Assembly: GCA_025504975.1 (NCBI GenBank) | Contig: JANUWI010000001.1 | Coordinates: forward strand, 124,001-188,000 | Source of the DNA: Plenodomus lindquistii | Taxonomy: Eukaryota > Ascomycota > Dothideomycetes > Pleosporales > Leptosphaeriaceae | Direction of reading: 5' to 3' | DNA: 64,000 bases | Shown here: piece after piece, positions 47,606 through 58,201 of the stretch | How positions within the stretch are numbered: position 1 is the first letter of the stretch | Layout of the letters: each line of letters starts with the position of its first letter | Translations under genes and position numbers: made by a program | The notes under the pieces: generated by a model | What the model was told of the DNA's origin: nothing | The model's database searches: none | What the model saw: the letters and a program-made list of their open reading frames with translations, nothing else

Positions 47606-50429
47606 ATGGAGCTCGACGCTAGTCCTGGCGATTCGCGCAGTCGGTATGTGCAACGGTTTTGTCGCGCTACGACACCGAGCTTACAATGGGTGTAGTGAGG
47701 GCTCGTCAAGCGCGCCGCCTCAGCCTGACACGAAGCCATCAGCGCTATCCAAAGCGCGGCCATCGGTCCCATTAAACCCAGAGCCAGCTGATACAGACAG
47801 TGAGGACGATGTGTTCGGCGATGGTGATGACGAAAACGTTAAGGGCACAGCTACAAGTACGCGATCTGTCAAGCGCGACGATGGCGAGGACGAGACCGCG
47901 GACGCGGACATTAAGAAGTATGCTTGTCTTTACTGTGACAAGACCTACATGCTCAAGGGAAGCCTTGCCGTGCGTAACAGGCTTCACTCTTCACCGTACT
48001 TCAGCTAAACTTCGGCAGCGCCACCGTAACGACGACAGGACTGCGTGCGCAAAAACCCGGAAGAAAAGCGAGAGTGGCGAACATATTCCCGAAGTCAACA
48101 AGGGCTTCTACTGCTCTCGCTGCCAGGTCGAGTACAAAAGAAAGAGAGATGTGTTGGTCCGTTGCATATTCCGGTCTTGGGCTCACGTGTCTACTAACAT
48201 TTATACCAGTCCCACATCCGACACACGTGTTGGAAGATGTGTGACGAGTGCTGTATAGATGGTGCGGACCAGTGCGATGCGCTGTTGACGGATGGGCGCT
48301 GCACGCATTGCGGCGAGAAGGACCAGACCTGCACGAAGCACCGCCAGATCGTTGACGGGTCCACACCTATTGCGGTCGAGCAGGGTTCGTCATCTCAGGC
48401 CAACCGACCGCGGATAATGCCAATGGCCAGTCGTAGAATGCCAAAGCAAAAGAGTGCCGAATCTCCTGACGAGAAGCGGCAGTCCAAACGCAAGCCGATT
48501 TCCAAACATTCACGCGATCAGGTCGCTCTGAAAAGGGGCTTCTCTGATCAATCTGATTCGGCATCGTCTGATGATGAAGGCAGTTTGTATGCACCTGATG
48601 ATGCTCGAAATCGTAAGTAGTAGTCGTCTGAAAGTCACACGGGATGTCCGCTCACATATCATAGCTCTCCCTGTTAGACATCGTGCTAAAGTTCAACGTC
48701 CTGATCAGCATGTTGAGACATCAAACCCCGCGATCTACGATGACGGCATGATGAACTCTCGCGGCGAGCGTCTTCACCCTCATGAACAGATGCTCTCAAG
48801 ACAGCGTGCTTCTACACAACAGCGCCGTGGTTCCGGTGAAGCAATCTTCTCTCCGATCATGGACGGGGAGCCACGACACTTCCCGCAACATCCCGGACAT
48901 TACATTCCCGGAACTGCCCAAAAAGACTCGACCATGTTCTCCAATATGCACATGCACGCGCCGCCCGGTTCGCAGCCGTTGAGCCTGGGGCCCTTCACCA
49001 CGGCTGCGCAGTCCGGCTGGAACATGGGCCCTCTCACGGCGCAAAGATTGCAAAAGATGCATCAAGCTCAACAACAGAGCATGCAGAGCGAGCAACTGTC
49101 CGCTCTGGACCTCCATCGCAACATGCCTGTCTCTCAAGTGTCCAGGGCGCGGAACCGTCGGTCTAGGCCTTCTGATTTCCACATCTTCGAGGATGGCCAG
49201 ATGAAAACATCGTTTGAAACTCGACCCAATGACAGACTTGCGAGTGCCCCCGCCTCACGAATGCCGTCACGAGAATCATCTACGAACCGAAGGCGTGGTC
49301 AAGATTCACGTGCGCCGTCTCGTAATTCTTCTTTTGAACAACTTGGCTGTAAGACAGGTGCTGAACGCGGGACATCCCGGTCGAAAAGTCGAAACAAGGC
49401 GGTGCCAGCACGCGATGGTGCAGCTCGGGTGAGTTTTCCTACTGAATCATTTTACTGCCCGAAACAATTGCTGACACCAACCAGAACATGACGGAAGACA
49501 CGGATCGTCCCATGAGATTGTTTGTGCGTTGCAACATCTTCGACGACCACGGCAACGAAATCTTCTCGATCCTCACCATCCGTCGTTCGCAAAAGTTCGG
49601 TCCTAGCTTCGATGCCTTCTGCCAGTACCGCGGCAAAGAGTACGGTGCAGACTGGGACTTCGTCTTCCGCTACTCGGCACCCACTCGTGAAGACCCAGGT
49701 TGTGTCAAGAACATCGTCATCACGTACGACATGACTCCCAACGATATAAAGGACTCTCAATTCCCTGAATTGGTGCTCGAAGATACAGACAGCATCCTCG
49801 TCGTTGCCAAAATCAGTGATGAGGTTGAGGATGGCGACACTACGACATTCACTCAGATCGACCGTGAAAGCATCAGCCTCTACAACGGCGATACAACAGT
49901 CTACCAAGACGCAGATGTAACCCGAGAAATGGTGCACATGCTCGAGCAACGCGCCAAACACATGCGCAACCTGGCTGGGAAACTGCAGCACGATCTCAAC
50001 GGCGCCGGCCAGAGGATCGCTCAGCAAAATCACCTTATTCACAGAATGCGGCAGCACATTGCGAGCTTGCAGAGTGGACAGCAGCCCCAGAATCCAGGCC
50101 TCATGCGTCCCCCGATCCATAAATTCGCTCCCGCTCTCCATGGTCTACCTGCATCCCCGTTTGTGGCGCAGCTCCAGGCTTCACGCGAGGAGCAAATGGC
50201 ATTCACAGCACGTAATCCCGCGAATGCACTTCGATTCCCGACCTTTCCAAACATGCATGGTGGAATGGGAATGAAAATGCCATATATGCAAGGTCCGGTC
50301 TCTGCGCCAATGCATATGCCAGCGCAGTGGGGACAGATGGGACGGGGCGGTGAGCAAGGTGGGCACGAGTTTGAAGAAGTTGAGAAGAGTAACGAGGAGC
50401 AGGACGTTGAGATGGAGGGGGAGGAGTAG
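47606..50429 (+). CDS. C2H2 zinc-finger protein with ubiquitin-like-looking domain
   Basis: Six exons: 47606-47643, 47696-47969, 48019-48156, 48210-48612, 48665-49428, 49485-50429 (853 aa). The acidic N-terminus leads to two C2H2 fingers, each interrupted by an intron: CLYCDKTYMLKGSLA|RHRND and CSRCQVEYKRKRDVL|SHIRHTC. The acceptors at 48018 and 48209 are the ones that restore the C-x2-C-x12-H spacing. A further Cys/His cluster (CDECC...CTHCGEKDQTC) follows, then a long basic, Ser/Gln/Met-rich disordered part. The C-terminus has a compact domain (RLFVRCNIFDDHGNEIFSIL to DTDSILVVAK) whose spacing recalls ubiquitin/SUMO-like folds. A coiled coil (about 49920-50080) and an acidic Met/Gln-rich tail end the protein. 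It is probably a nuclear transcription regulator. I do not recognise a named orthologue. Confidence 0.82.
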
Positions 50430-50734
50430 GTGCGGCTACTGAAGGAGTTGAGGACATTGAATGAGGGTGCCAACCGTCATATTAATGGCATGGCATCACA
50501 CCACGTACATGCATACGCTACGATATCACGCTGAGCGGCGCGTATAATATTTACGAACACGCTCTGCACAAGTTGTTACACGACGCGAAGCAGGGACAGA
50601 GTCACGACGAGCGTTATCCTTAGATACCATGTTGTAGACATGTAACGTAGTCTCCTGCAATGTACACCATGACTCTCTACAGCCGTACTTTAAGTGTGTG
50701 GGGTTCAGACAGTTTCATAAATGGAATTAACGTA
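50430..50734. other. Convergent 3' intergenic region
   Basis: This is a 305-bp AT-rich stretch between the 3' ends of the C2H2 gene and the GTPase gene. Nothing is recognised. Confidence 0.5.
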
Positions 50735-51489
50735 TCAGCCAGGCTTCTCAAATGCTGATCTAATGCGGCTCTTCAGCGAGACCCGCTCTGCTTTCAATTT
50801 CCCCTCCTTCCTCGCCGCAACCCGATCCCTCTCGTCCCGCCTCCTCGCGACCTCGATGCTCTTCACCAGAGTCACCATCGCTTCATCCACCGTCCTTCGA
50901 TCCCTAGACGACACCTCGACGTATCTAAATCCCTGGCTTTGCGCCCACTCCTCCCCAACTTCCTTCTCCACCTCTCTCACACTAGTATCATCCATTACGA
51001 CATCAGCCTTATTACCAACAATCACAAACCCACATCGCTTGCCCCAATTTGGATCATATGTGCTCATTGAGTCGCGCACTGTGAGCGCATGCAAGTACGC
51101 GTCCTGTGTCAGCATGTCAAAGGACGCACGACTCGTCAGATCGAAGAGCAAAACGATACCGTCGGCTTTTCTGAAGCAAAAGTCGAAGGCGCTTTTGTCG
51201 AGGAGAGGATCTGAATCCCGTAGCATGGTTGAACTGATGTCCATGGGTCGGAGTGGCCATTTTTTGCCGTTGACGGGGAGCAGACGGCGGATTTCGTCAA
51301 AGGGGTCGTGGTAGATGAAGGTTTCGCCTTTGAGAAACTGGGAGGGATAGTTGGTATCGTAGTATCATGCGTGTTGAGTTGGAAGAGTGTATGTGTGAGG
51401 CTTACCATGTCGGTGAAGCATGTTTTGCCCACGCCAGATTCACCGAGGACAAGGATGTGGACACCGTTGAGCATGGTTTTAATCCCCAT
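50735..51489 (-). CDS. Atypical Ras-like small GTPase
   Basis: Two exons, 51489-51406 and 51337-50735, are joined by a 69-bp intron right after the P-loop helix, giving 228 aa. The P-loop is intact (GESGVGKTCF), the strand GIVLLFDLTSRASF and the G4 motif (VIVGNKAD) are clear, and VEVSS fits G5. The G3 position, normally DxxG in switch II, reads MDISSTMLRD, so the catalytic Gly and Gln are missing. The C-terminus is basic (KLKAERVSLKSRIRSAFEK) with no CaaX box, so membrane attachment, if any, would not be by prenylation. It is probably a GTP-binding protein with little GTPase activity. Members of this fungal Ras-like subgroup are uncharacterised as far as I know. Confidence 0.82.
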
Positions 51490-52218
51490 GTGGGCTCTAG
51501 TTGAGTCGAATTCTTTGAAGATGTTGTCGAAATGCCATGGTAACTTGGGATGATGATGAGGGCGTGGCTTTCGCGACAGCCTGAATGGATGGCGCTAACG
51601 CCATTACGGAAGTGACGACTCTCGCCTCAATTCCAACGTCCTTCATCAACAACTACAAAATTGCCTTGCATGCACATATCCCTTGGCAATCGCAACGACT
51701 ATGGATGCTTTACGGTGACAAGACGCTCTAGATGCAGCTCAGAATAGCGTCCCACCTTCCCGCCAAGCTACAGCGAGCCGGTGTCCGATCGCTGCCGGGA
51801 TGTGCTCAAGCAGGTTAGAACGACTACGACTCCCCTTTGTGACTGCAGGGGTGCCGTCTTCGAGGTTCGCAGAGAAGGGCGTGTGAGAAGGCCCGGATGC
51901 ACTTGACGTCTTCTCTTGTTCCAACCAATCCACAGGGTCGCTTCTTCAGGCGGCGACACGTCCAAAGGCCACGCCTCACGCTTCAAACGTCATGTGTTCG
52001 ACGCCGATGGCTCATTGAAGATATCACGCAAGGGTCAGCCACGACGACAACACGCGCGGTGAATAAGTTACTCATCTCTGGTTCTCTTCATATCTGCACA
52101 TAGCATATACGCTGCGTTGTTCTCGGCCTCAGCCTGGCGCAAAGGTCGACAACCAACCACAGAATCGCCCCAACCGATTGGTGCAGCTGCATCTCGAATT
52201 CCGCGCTCTGTCGTCCCG
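51490..52218. other. Divergent promoter, GTPase/polyphosphatase
   Basis: This is a 729-bp interval between divergent start codons. No gene or specific site is recognised; short frames occur on both strands. Confidence 0.45.
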
Positions 52219-53409
52219 ATGACGTACCGCGACCACACGCGCGCGCAGCAGCGGCCCCTCATCGACTTGATACCAGGCCACCACGACGATGTCGACGCCT
52301 CTGATGAAGGGGAAGACTTCTATGGACCCGACGACGACTTCCTCACACCGCTGAAGTGGCAGACCGCGCTCACACGCACCACCGACCGCATACCACGCCG
52401 CGTGAGGCGCTCGCCCAAGTTCTACGCTGCCATCGCCTGTGTATTACTCCTCGCTTGGTTTACGTATCTGGGCCCGCAATTGTCGGCATACAGACGCGAA
52501 CTGTATCTCATGAACAACACGCCAGCTATGAGCTTTGGCAACAACGCGCAGCCAGCGTTCAAAGACATGATCCAGGTCAGCGACATGGACCAGCAACATC
52601 TGCCGGAGAAGCACAAACATAAGAGGCTCGTCTTCGTCGGCGATGTGCATGGCTGCCGCAAGGAACTTGAGCACTTGCTCAAAAAAGTCGACTTCGACCC
52701 CAAGCGCGATCACCTCGTCCTGACCGGCGACATGATTGCCAAAGGCCCCGATTCGCCCGGCGTCATCAAACTCGCCCAAAAGCTAGGCGCCTCCTGTGTC
52801 CGCGGAAACTGGGAAGATAAGCTCCTCCTATCCCTCGCCGAAGCCCAAGATATCACCTTCGCAACCGCCTCCACCGAGAGCCCTCCCACGGCCGACCCCA
52901 ACCACCCCAATGCCGTCGCACCCTCTCCAAACGCCCACGCCTCCTCCTCCCTCCTAAAGCTCGCCAAAGAATTCTCGAAAAAGGAAATATCATACCTGCA
53001 CCAATGCCCCGTCATCTTGCGTGTAGGTACAGTCCCTAATCTCGGCACCATAGTTGCCGTGCACGCCGGTCTTGTCCCGGACGTTCCCCTCGAACGTCAA
53101 GACCCCTTCCATGTAATGAACATGCGCACCATCGACGTCAAAACACGAATCCCGTCCTCCAAGCACGCCGGCACACCCTGGGAGAAGCTGTGGAATCACC
53201 GCCAAAAGAAGCTCCATAAGAAGGACCGCGTGAGTGTTGTATATGGACACAATCGCAAAAAGGGACTCAATATTAGAGAGTACTCGTATGGCCTGGATAG
53301 CGGGTGTGTTAGTGGGGGCAAGTTGACGGCGTTGGTGGTGGATGGGAGTGGGGAGAAGGAGTTGGTGCATGTCAAGTGTGGCAAAGAAGGGGGGTATGAC
53401 GCGGAGTAG
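52219..53409 (+). CDS. PPN2: PPN2-type vacuolar endopolyphosphatase (calcineurin-like)
   Basis: A single exon of 396 aa starts at the first ATG (52219); the frame is open further upstream without an ATG. A 90-residue acidic/basic cytosolic N-terminus precedes one membrane anchor (FYAAIACVLLLAWFTYLG), as in vacuole-delivered type II proteins. The metallophosphatase domain has GDVHG, GDMIAKGPD (in place of GDxxDRG), RGNWED (in place of GNHE), VAVHAGLVPDV and VVYGHNRKKG. This layout matches yeast Ppn2, a metal-dependent PPP-family enzyme that cleaves polyphosphate in the vacuole. The His of GNHE, usually a catalytic residue, is Trp here. The family is often annotated as bis(5'-nucleosyl)-tetraphosphatase or Ser/Thr phosphatase, which remain alternatives. 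Confidence 0.87.
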   Translation: MTYRDHTRAQQRPLIDLIPGHHDDVDASDEGEDFYGPDDDFLTPLKWQTALTRTTDRIPRRVRRSPKFYAAIACVLLLAWFTYLGPQLSAYRRELYLMNNTPAMSFGNNAQPAFKDMIQVSDMDQQHLPEKHKHKRLVFVGDVHGCRKELEHLLKKVDFDPKRDHLVLTGDMIAKGPDSPGVIKLAQKLGASCVRGNWEDKLLLSLAEAQDITFATASTESPPTADPNHPNAVAPSPNAHASSSLLKLAKEFSKKEISYLHQCPVILRVGTVPNLGTIVAVHAGLVPDVPLERQDPFHVMNMRTIDVKTRIPSSKHAGTPWEKLWNHRQKKLHKKDRVSVVYGHNRKKGLNIREYSYGLDSGCVSGGKLTALVVDGSGEKELVHVKCGKEGGYDAE

Positions 53410-53687
53410 TCGTTTGTTGTGTGCGATTTGGGTGCTATTGGGTATTGGCGTTATTGGAAATGGCGCTCGGTCGTTGGATAGATACGAGTGTACGAAGATG
53501 GTTGTTTGGGGTTGGATAACGGATACCATCGTGCTAAACTCATTGCTTGCGTTGCATTGCGTTACAGGGCGGATTGGAATACCACATGTTAAATCATTTC
53601 TTATAGAGGACGGGCTGAAAGCATTTGGCCTTATGTTGTAGCATACTATAGCGTAGCATGGCAGTAGAAGACTTGAATGATACACCG

Positions 53688-54056
53688 CTACACTGTATCC
53701 CTGTCCAGCACACCCCGCGGATACTCGACCCAATACTCCCATGCCGGCCCCAGACTCTCCACAACCATATCAAGCATGTACATCCCCTTATCCCCCACCA
53801 GCCATAAAAGCCTCCCATAATGCAGCAACGCCGCATAGTACGCCAACACGACCAACGCCTCCGGCACTCTTGCTTCCGAAAGCTGCATAAACGCAGGCGT
53901 GATTAGCATACTCCACTCTGACAGCATCTGATAGCGACTATGCGTCCCACTCTCCTCCCTAGCAGTCAGAGCGATCAAAACGAACCTGCAAGTATGTAGT
54001 CCACTGCTGATCTGCAAGCCTGCCTGTTTTCGTTGCTTAAATACGAAGAAGTGCAA
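53688..54056 (-). pseudogene. C-terminal remnant of a fungal transcription factor
   Basis: The frame is open for 122 codons but the first codon is TTG; the first ATG is at 53927. The sequence from LSEARVPEALVVLAYYAALLHYGRLLWLVGD to YWVEYPRG resembles the C-terminal end of Zn2Cys6 regulators of the Upc2-like group. No Zn2Cys6 motif or middle domain lies upstream on this strand within the next kilobase. It is best read as a truncated relic. An intron acceptor (TTGCAG) at about 53986 might link it to a lost upstream exon. A functional short protein is not excluded. Confidence 0.45.
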
Positions 54057-54481
54057 TCAATCAACTCGGTGAGTCTTGAGCAGTCGTTGCGTTGTCTTTG
54101 GGGTCTTGGGACGTGAGGTAGTTGCCTGCTTGGAGAGGGTAGGGGGTGTAGTTGTGATTGCTTGAATAGTGTTTATGCTGAGATGGATATTGTATATATG
54201 GCTCTGTATATTTGTCCATAGTGAATGAGATTACTGATCGTGGCGTGCAAGTTGGTGGTGTCGTGTACGGCTAGTGTGTCTGTGAGGATGTGGTGTCCAA
54301 GGGACCTACAGTCTCGTCACTGACCGCGCAGCAATTTTCCCACTCTTTGACAGTGTGTGGAAGATCACGCGCGCCTTCCGCTCCTTTTATACCGCCAGAG
54401 CCTCTCACATTTATCTCAGTATAGAGTCCAATACCTCAAACCTCATACAAATCTATCATACACCCAACCACACAGCATATC
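54057..54481. other. Intergenic, nothing recognised
   Basis: This is AT- and CA-rich sequence between the transcription-factor relic and the 3' end of the GST gene. No coding signal is seen. Confidence 0.45.
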
Positions 54482-55153
54482 TCACACCACAACCTCCGTC
54501 AAAGTAAACGCCACCGGCCTCGTCTCCTCAAACTCCTTCCACGCATCCAGCTGATCAAACCACAACCCCAACGCCGGATACTTCTCCCTCCATCCCTCCC
54601 TCATCCCCGCAAAATCAATAAACCCCACCGTACACACCACCGCGATATCCGCAATACTCAACTCCTCGCCAACCAAATGCTCCTTCCCCTGCGCCTTCCT
54701 CTCACTAACCATCTCCCCAAACGCCCGCATCGCCCCGTCAACCTTGCGCTGCTGCCGATCCGCCCACGGCCTCGACCTCTGCGCCTCGTCGCGCCGCTCT
54801 TCAAATCGCAAAATCAAAATCGCATCCAGACACCCCTCGCTTAGGACAACAATCTGGCGGATCTCAAGATCGAGATCCACATCCCCAGTGATCAGTTTTG
54901 GACCCTTGTCCGCGTACTTGCGCACAATGTATTCCTGGATGTGTGCGCTATCGTAGACGGGCTTGCGGCCGTCGGGGAAAAGCAGCACGGGGAGTTTCTC
55001 GAGAGGGTTGTAGAGCGGTGTTTCGGTTGCGGATTCCCAGGGGATTTCGGTGCGGAGCGTGAAGGGGATCCCTTTGAGGGCTAAGGCGATGCGGTTCATG
55101 CGGGAGAAAGGGGAGGGGGTGGCGGAGATGAGGGTTAGTTGGTCGATGGCCAT
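54482..55153 (-). CDS. Glutathione S-transferase family protein
   Basis: A single exon of 223 aa. The thioredoxin-like N-terminal domain shows LISATPSPFSRMNRIALALKGIPF, the cis-Pro loop NPLEKLPVLLF and the glutathione gamma-glutamyl site YDSAHIQEYI. The all-helical C-terminal domain has EELSIADIAVVCTVGFIDF, the usual N-capping box, and a closing YPALGLWFDQLDAWKEFEETRP. The catalytic residue is a Ser in the SPFSR loop. GSTs conjugate glutathione to electrophiles in the cytosol, in detoxification or as part of secondary metabolism. No biosynthetic genes adjoin it. The codon start and length are typical for fungal Ure2/omega-like GSTs, but the exact class is not certain. Confidence 0.92.
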   Translation of the reverse strand: MAIDQLTLISATPSPFSRMNRIALALKGIPFTLRTEIPWESATETPLYNPLEKLPVLLFPDGRKPVYDSAHIQEYIVRKYADKGPKLITGDVDLDLEIRQIVVLSEGCLDAILILRFEERRDEAQRSRPWADRQQRKVDGAMRAFGEMVSERKAQGKEHLVGEELSIADIAVVCTVGFIDFAGMREGWREKYPALGLWFDQLDAWKEFEETRPVAFTLTEVVV

Positions 55154-55820
55154 GGTGGGAGATGTGAGGGTTGTTGGGGTGGGTGAGGGGTTCGAAAGGT
55201 GTTGAGATTGTGATTATAAGTGGTGCTCTTTTCGATGGGCTATTACGTGTTGTACTTGTGCTTTGCTTCGCCTAATGAGATATCGTTCATGTTGTATGCG
55301 GGGTTGCCTTAGTGCGCCACCAGATGCGCGACGTCACGGTTATGAGATAGCTCGTGGGATAGTGTTTCCTTTCGCGGAGGCCATTCCGAAGCTTCGTACA
55401 GTTTTTGTGGCATCGCGCCAATCTCATGACAACTTTTGTTGACGCGTGGTGGGATAGAGAACTGTTCTGTGTCGTTCTCCACAGCGGAAGAATTGTATGC
55501 ATGGTTATCAAAAGTACTTCCTTCGATATCTAAGCGTGCCATTTCCTATCCACAGGCAAATGATAATCGAAAGGTCCGTTATCTCGCCACATTCGTTGTC
55601 TACTAGCGAGTATCCATTGATACAGATTAGGCTACTGCAAGTAATACATATCGCATAAAGAAGTTCCACGCCTCACGTTCTCGAAAGTGGCCGGGGAGAA
55701 ATCACCTAAGAGCTATCTATCTTCTTATAAGGGAACGTCACACCGGAGTGGAGCACAAAAACTTAGAATGACATCAAAATAAAGGCACTCAGAATATGTA
55801 TACCTCGATGACACGCGCGA
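55154..55820. other. GST upstream region / xylanase 3' flank
   Basis: No gene is seen. Short minus-strand frames (55309-55542) lack features. Confidence 0.45.
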
Positions 55821-56564
55821 CTAACTCACTGTGATAGTACTACTCCCACTTGGTAGCAAGGTGCCATTTGCAAATCCCTCAGTACACAGGATCATGTAAT
55901 TGTGGTTTCCCAACCTCATTCCTGCCTTTGACCACGCATCAAAGTGCTTGCTTGTGGTTATGGTGCCCCCGACGCGCTTCTCTGTTCTTACAGACCAGAA
56001 CTGAGTAAAGGTTCGCGTACCTTCGATCGATGGCTTGTTGACGCGCTGACTAGTGTACAGTTCATATGTCCCTTCCTCGAAGGTGAAGTTGCCTTTCTTA
56101 GTCCACGGCTCGCCGGGCGCGAGAATGTCGTATGACTCGATGATGTAGTATTCGATGAGAGGGTTTTGCGTCCACCCGTAGAGGGCGAGGTATCCCGGAC
56201 CCTTGGCGTCGTAAGTGCCCGAATACTTGACGACCCTGTAGTAACAGTATTAACTTCTGACGAGAGTGCCTTTGGTGGCCAGGACAGTGCCATACCTCGA
56301 ACCTCCTGGCTTGAAGCCGGTACCAGCGACGAACCCGCCTCCCGGCTGCCCAGACCACTTGCAAGTATACTTGCCGCCGCCTTGTTGACTACACTGAAAA
56401 GAGCCACCGGCTTCCGACCAGAAAGAATAGTACCCTCCTTGTCGAGACTGGAGCTGCTGTCCGACAGTCTCATGATTGATCCGTGTAGCAAGATCCCGCG
56501 GTACGGCAACTGCGACCGGAATGACGGCCAGTACGATGGAGAGGAGCTGTGTAAGTGACAACAT
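55821..56564 (-). CDS. Secreted GH11 endo-1,4-beta-xylanase
   Basis: Two exons, 56564-56296 and 56235-55821, are joined by a 60-bp intron at GGSR|VVKYSG, giving 227 aa. A signal peptide (MLSLTQLLSIVLAVIPVAVAVP) and a short propeptide precede a complete GH11 jelly-roll: GGYYSFWSE, KYTCKWSG, GYLALYGWTQNPLIEYYIIE (nucleophile Glu in the EYY segment), VRTEKRVGGTITTSKHFDAWSKAG and the acid/base Glu in ILCTEGF. The enzyme cleaves xylan in plant cell walls and is secreted. Length and single intron match the family. The start at 56564 is chosen because the signal peptide begins there; the frame runs open to 56657. It heads a cluster of secreted-protein genes. Confidence 0.95.
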
Positions 56565-56616
56565 GTTTGAGGAAGTGGCTTTGACTCTGCGAGACCCCAT
56601 GCGTTCTCCTGTCACC

Positions 56617-56622
56617 TTATAC
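56617..56622 (-). promoter_or_regulatory. TATA-like box of the xylanase gene
   Basis: The minus strand reads TATAAG about 53 bp upstream of the xylanase ATG, a plausible core promoter element. No XlnR or CreA site is claimed. Confidence 0.35.
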
Positions 56623-57326
56623 GCTCCGCCATAGCATTCGCCAAGCGCTGGTATCACTCATCAGCCGGTCGTGATGGTGGTCACGCGTGTGTCATCCACT
56701 CATTCTCTGTACTCTTCCGGCAGAATCCGAAGTACTCCGAGCTCATGTTGTGGGGCTTCGACGCTTCCAGGCTGTCAATAGCTTGCAACTCTGGGGGCCA
56801 AGTCTGGAGTACAGGAGGGTGATTCAGAACGTGACTGATAATCATATCATCGATCCGGAGTTGAGCGAGAGTCATTAATACCCTGGGTGGTTGCTGCGCT
56901 CTAAAGCTGGATACTCATTGACTACGAGCAGTTACCGCCGGCAATTTTGATCAAAGGCTGTTCAACTCCCATATTAAGATTACATTGAACCCACATACAG
57001 CTTCGTTCTGATGACATTATCCCACGGGACCTTTATATCGTCCTCAGGAAACGTGCCTGGTTGCACTTGTTTGAAGAAACTCTTGTGATCATTTGGGTTC
57101 TTTGACGTCAAAACTTGGCTGCTAAGTTTGTAAGATTATCTACCCGAGATATAGAACTATCACGTTCCCTAGGAGCAGTTGCGAAAGGTTCGATTTAAAT
57201 CGTGCAAAGAGGGAACTGGTGCGCACAATAGTCTAAAGTACCGGGACGCATTGAAATTTGGGACATTGTTGAGTCGTGAACACCACAATCCCCTTCACTC
57301 GCTGGTCCCGACTTGATTCAGTACCC
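56623..57326. other. Intergenic, xylanase upstream region
   Basis: Apart from the xylanase promoter, nothing is recognised. AT content rises around 56930-57240. Confidence 0.45.
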
Positions 57327-57657
57327 TCAGCAGTACTTCTGCTTCGTCGCCCAATCACACATCACTTTTCCAACACAGCTACAACACTTGCACACCTGCC
57401 CATATTGTTACTTACTTCTTTCGACCAGAGAACATTAGGTTTTGGATTCTACATACCTGCTTCTTCTTCGTCGCGTCGTCGCTTCCATCGATACAAGTCA
57501 AAGTTTGCGCATTCCATCGGAACTTGTTATAGCATGCGTTTGCATTGATGACGGCTGCGCAGTCGTCGGTTCGTGCGACTTCTGCTGTACATTCTTGGTA
57601 AGTCTGCGCTTGCGCGAGAGACGCAAAGGCTACTGAGATGCTGAAAAGGAGCTTCAT
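57327..57657 (-). CDS. Small cysteine-rich secreted protein, effector-like
   Basis: Two exons, 57657-57457 and 57395-57327, are joined by a 61-bp phase-0 intron (CAG|GTATGT...GGGCAG), giving 89 aa. The signal peptide is MKLLFSISVAFASLAQAQ. The mature part of about 71 residues has ten cysteines: ECT, DDC, NAC and LTC in exon 1, then VCKCCSCVGKVMCDW...KYC in exon 2. Other readings of the 3' part end after a few residues and lose six Cys, so this splice is strongly favoured. The pattern fits apoplastic small secreted proteins of plant-associated fungi, which are held by disulphides and often act as effectors or antimicrobials. Function is inferred from form only. It diverges from the DUF1996 gene and lies next to a xylanase. 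Confidence 0.85.
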
Positions 57658-58201
57658 GTTTAAAGGGATCATGAGTGGGCTTGGAAGTGTGAAGGAGGTG
57701 TATGGTATGGACCCGAATGACGACTATATCGAGCTCTCGGACTAATTGCAAGCCAAAATTGATCACCAGTATGACGTTCGTACAGCGAAGCCAAGCAATG
57801 TTCAAGATCGGGCGTCATTCGTACGCATAAGGTGCATCGGAAATATGCTAACATCTCCTCAACACACTCTAACACTTGCGTATCTTCAGTAGCGGTACAC
57901 CAGCCGAGTTCCTGCTTCACCAATTACTTCGAAACCTCATTTATGCATCATACCAGTTGTCTGGCCCGGATGGTCAATTCTGCTTGGCAAAACAGCCCGC
58001 ATTCGCTACACTATATTACCTTACATTACCCTACCCTCCGGCTTTTGACCTTGATATTCAGTTCAAGCGGCAGTTGTGACGACTTTTGCATGTCGACCTC
58101 CAGCCTGCATAACACTCTGCGATAGTCTTGCGTCGGTATAACTGCACGAAGGCTTCAATAGTACTGCTGCGGTAAAATTTTGGAAAGTGAAGTGAGCCAT
58201 T
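57658..58201. promoter_or_regulatory. Divergent promoter of two secreted-protein genes
   Basis: This 544-bp interval separates the start codons of the cysteine-rich protein (minus) and the DUF1996 protein (plus), so the pair could be co-regulated. No factor site is assigned. Confidence 0.5.

Noticed and set aside
49452..50141. A 229-codon minus-strand frame
   Set aside because: It is the antisense shadow of the last exon of the C2H2 gene, which is supported by splicing and motifs.
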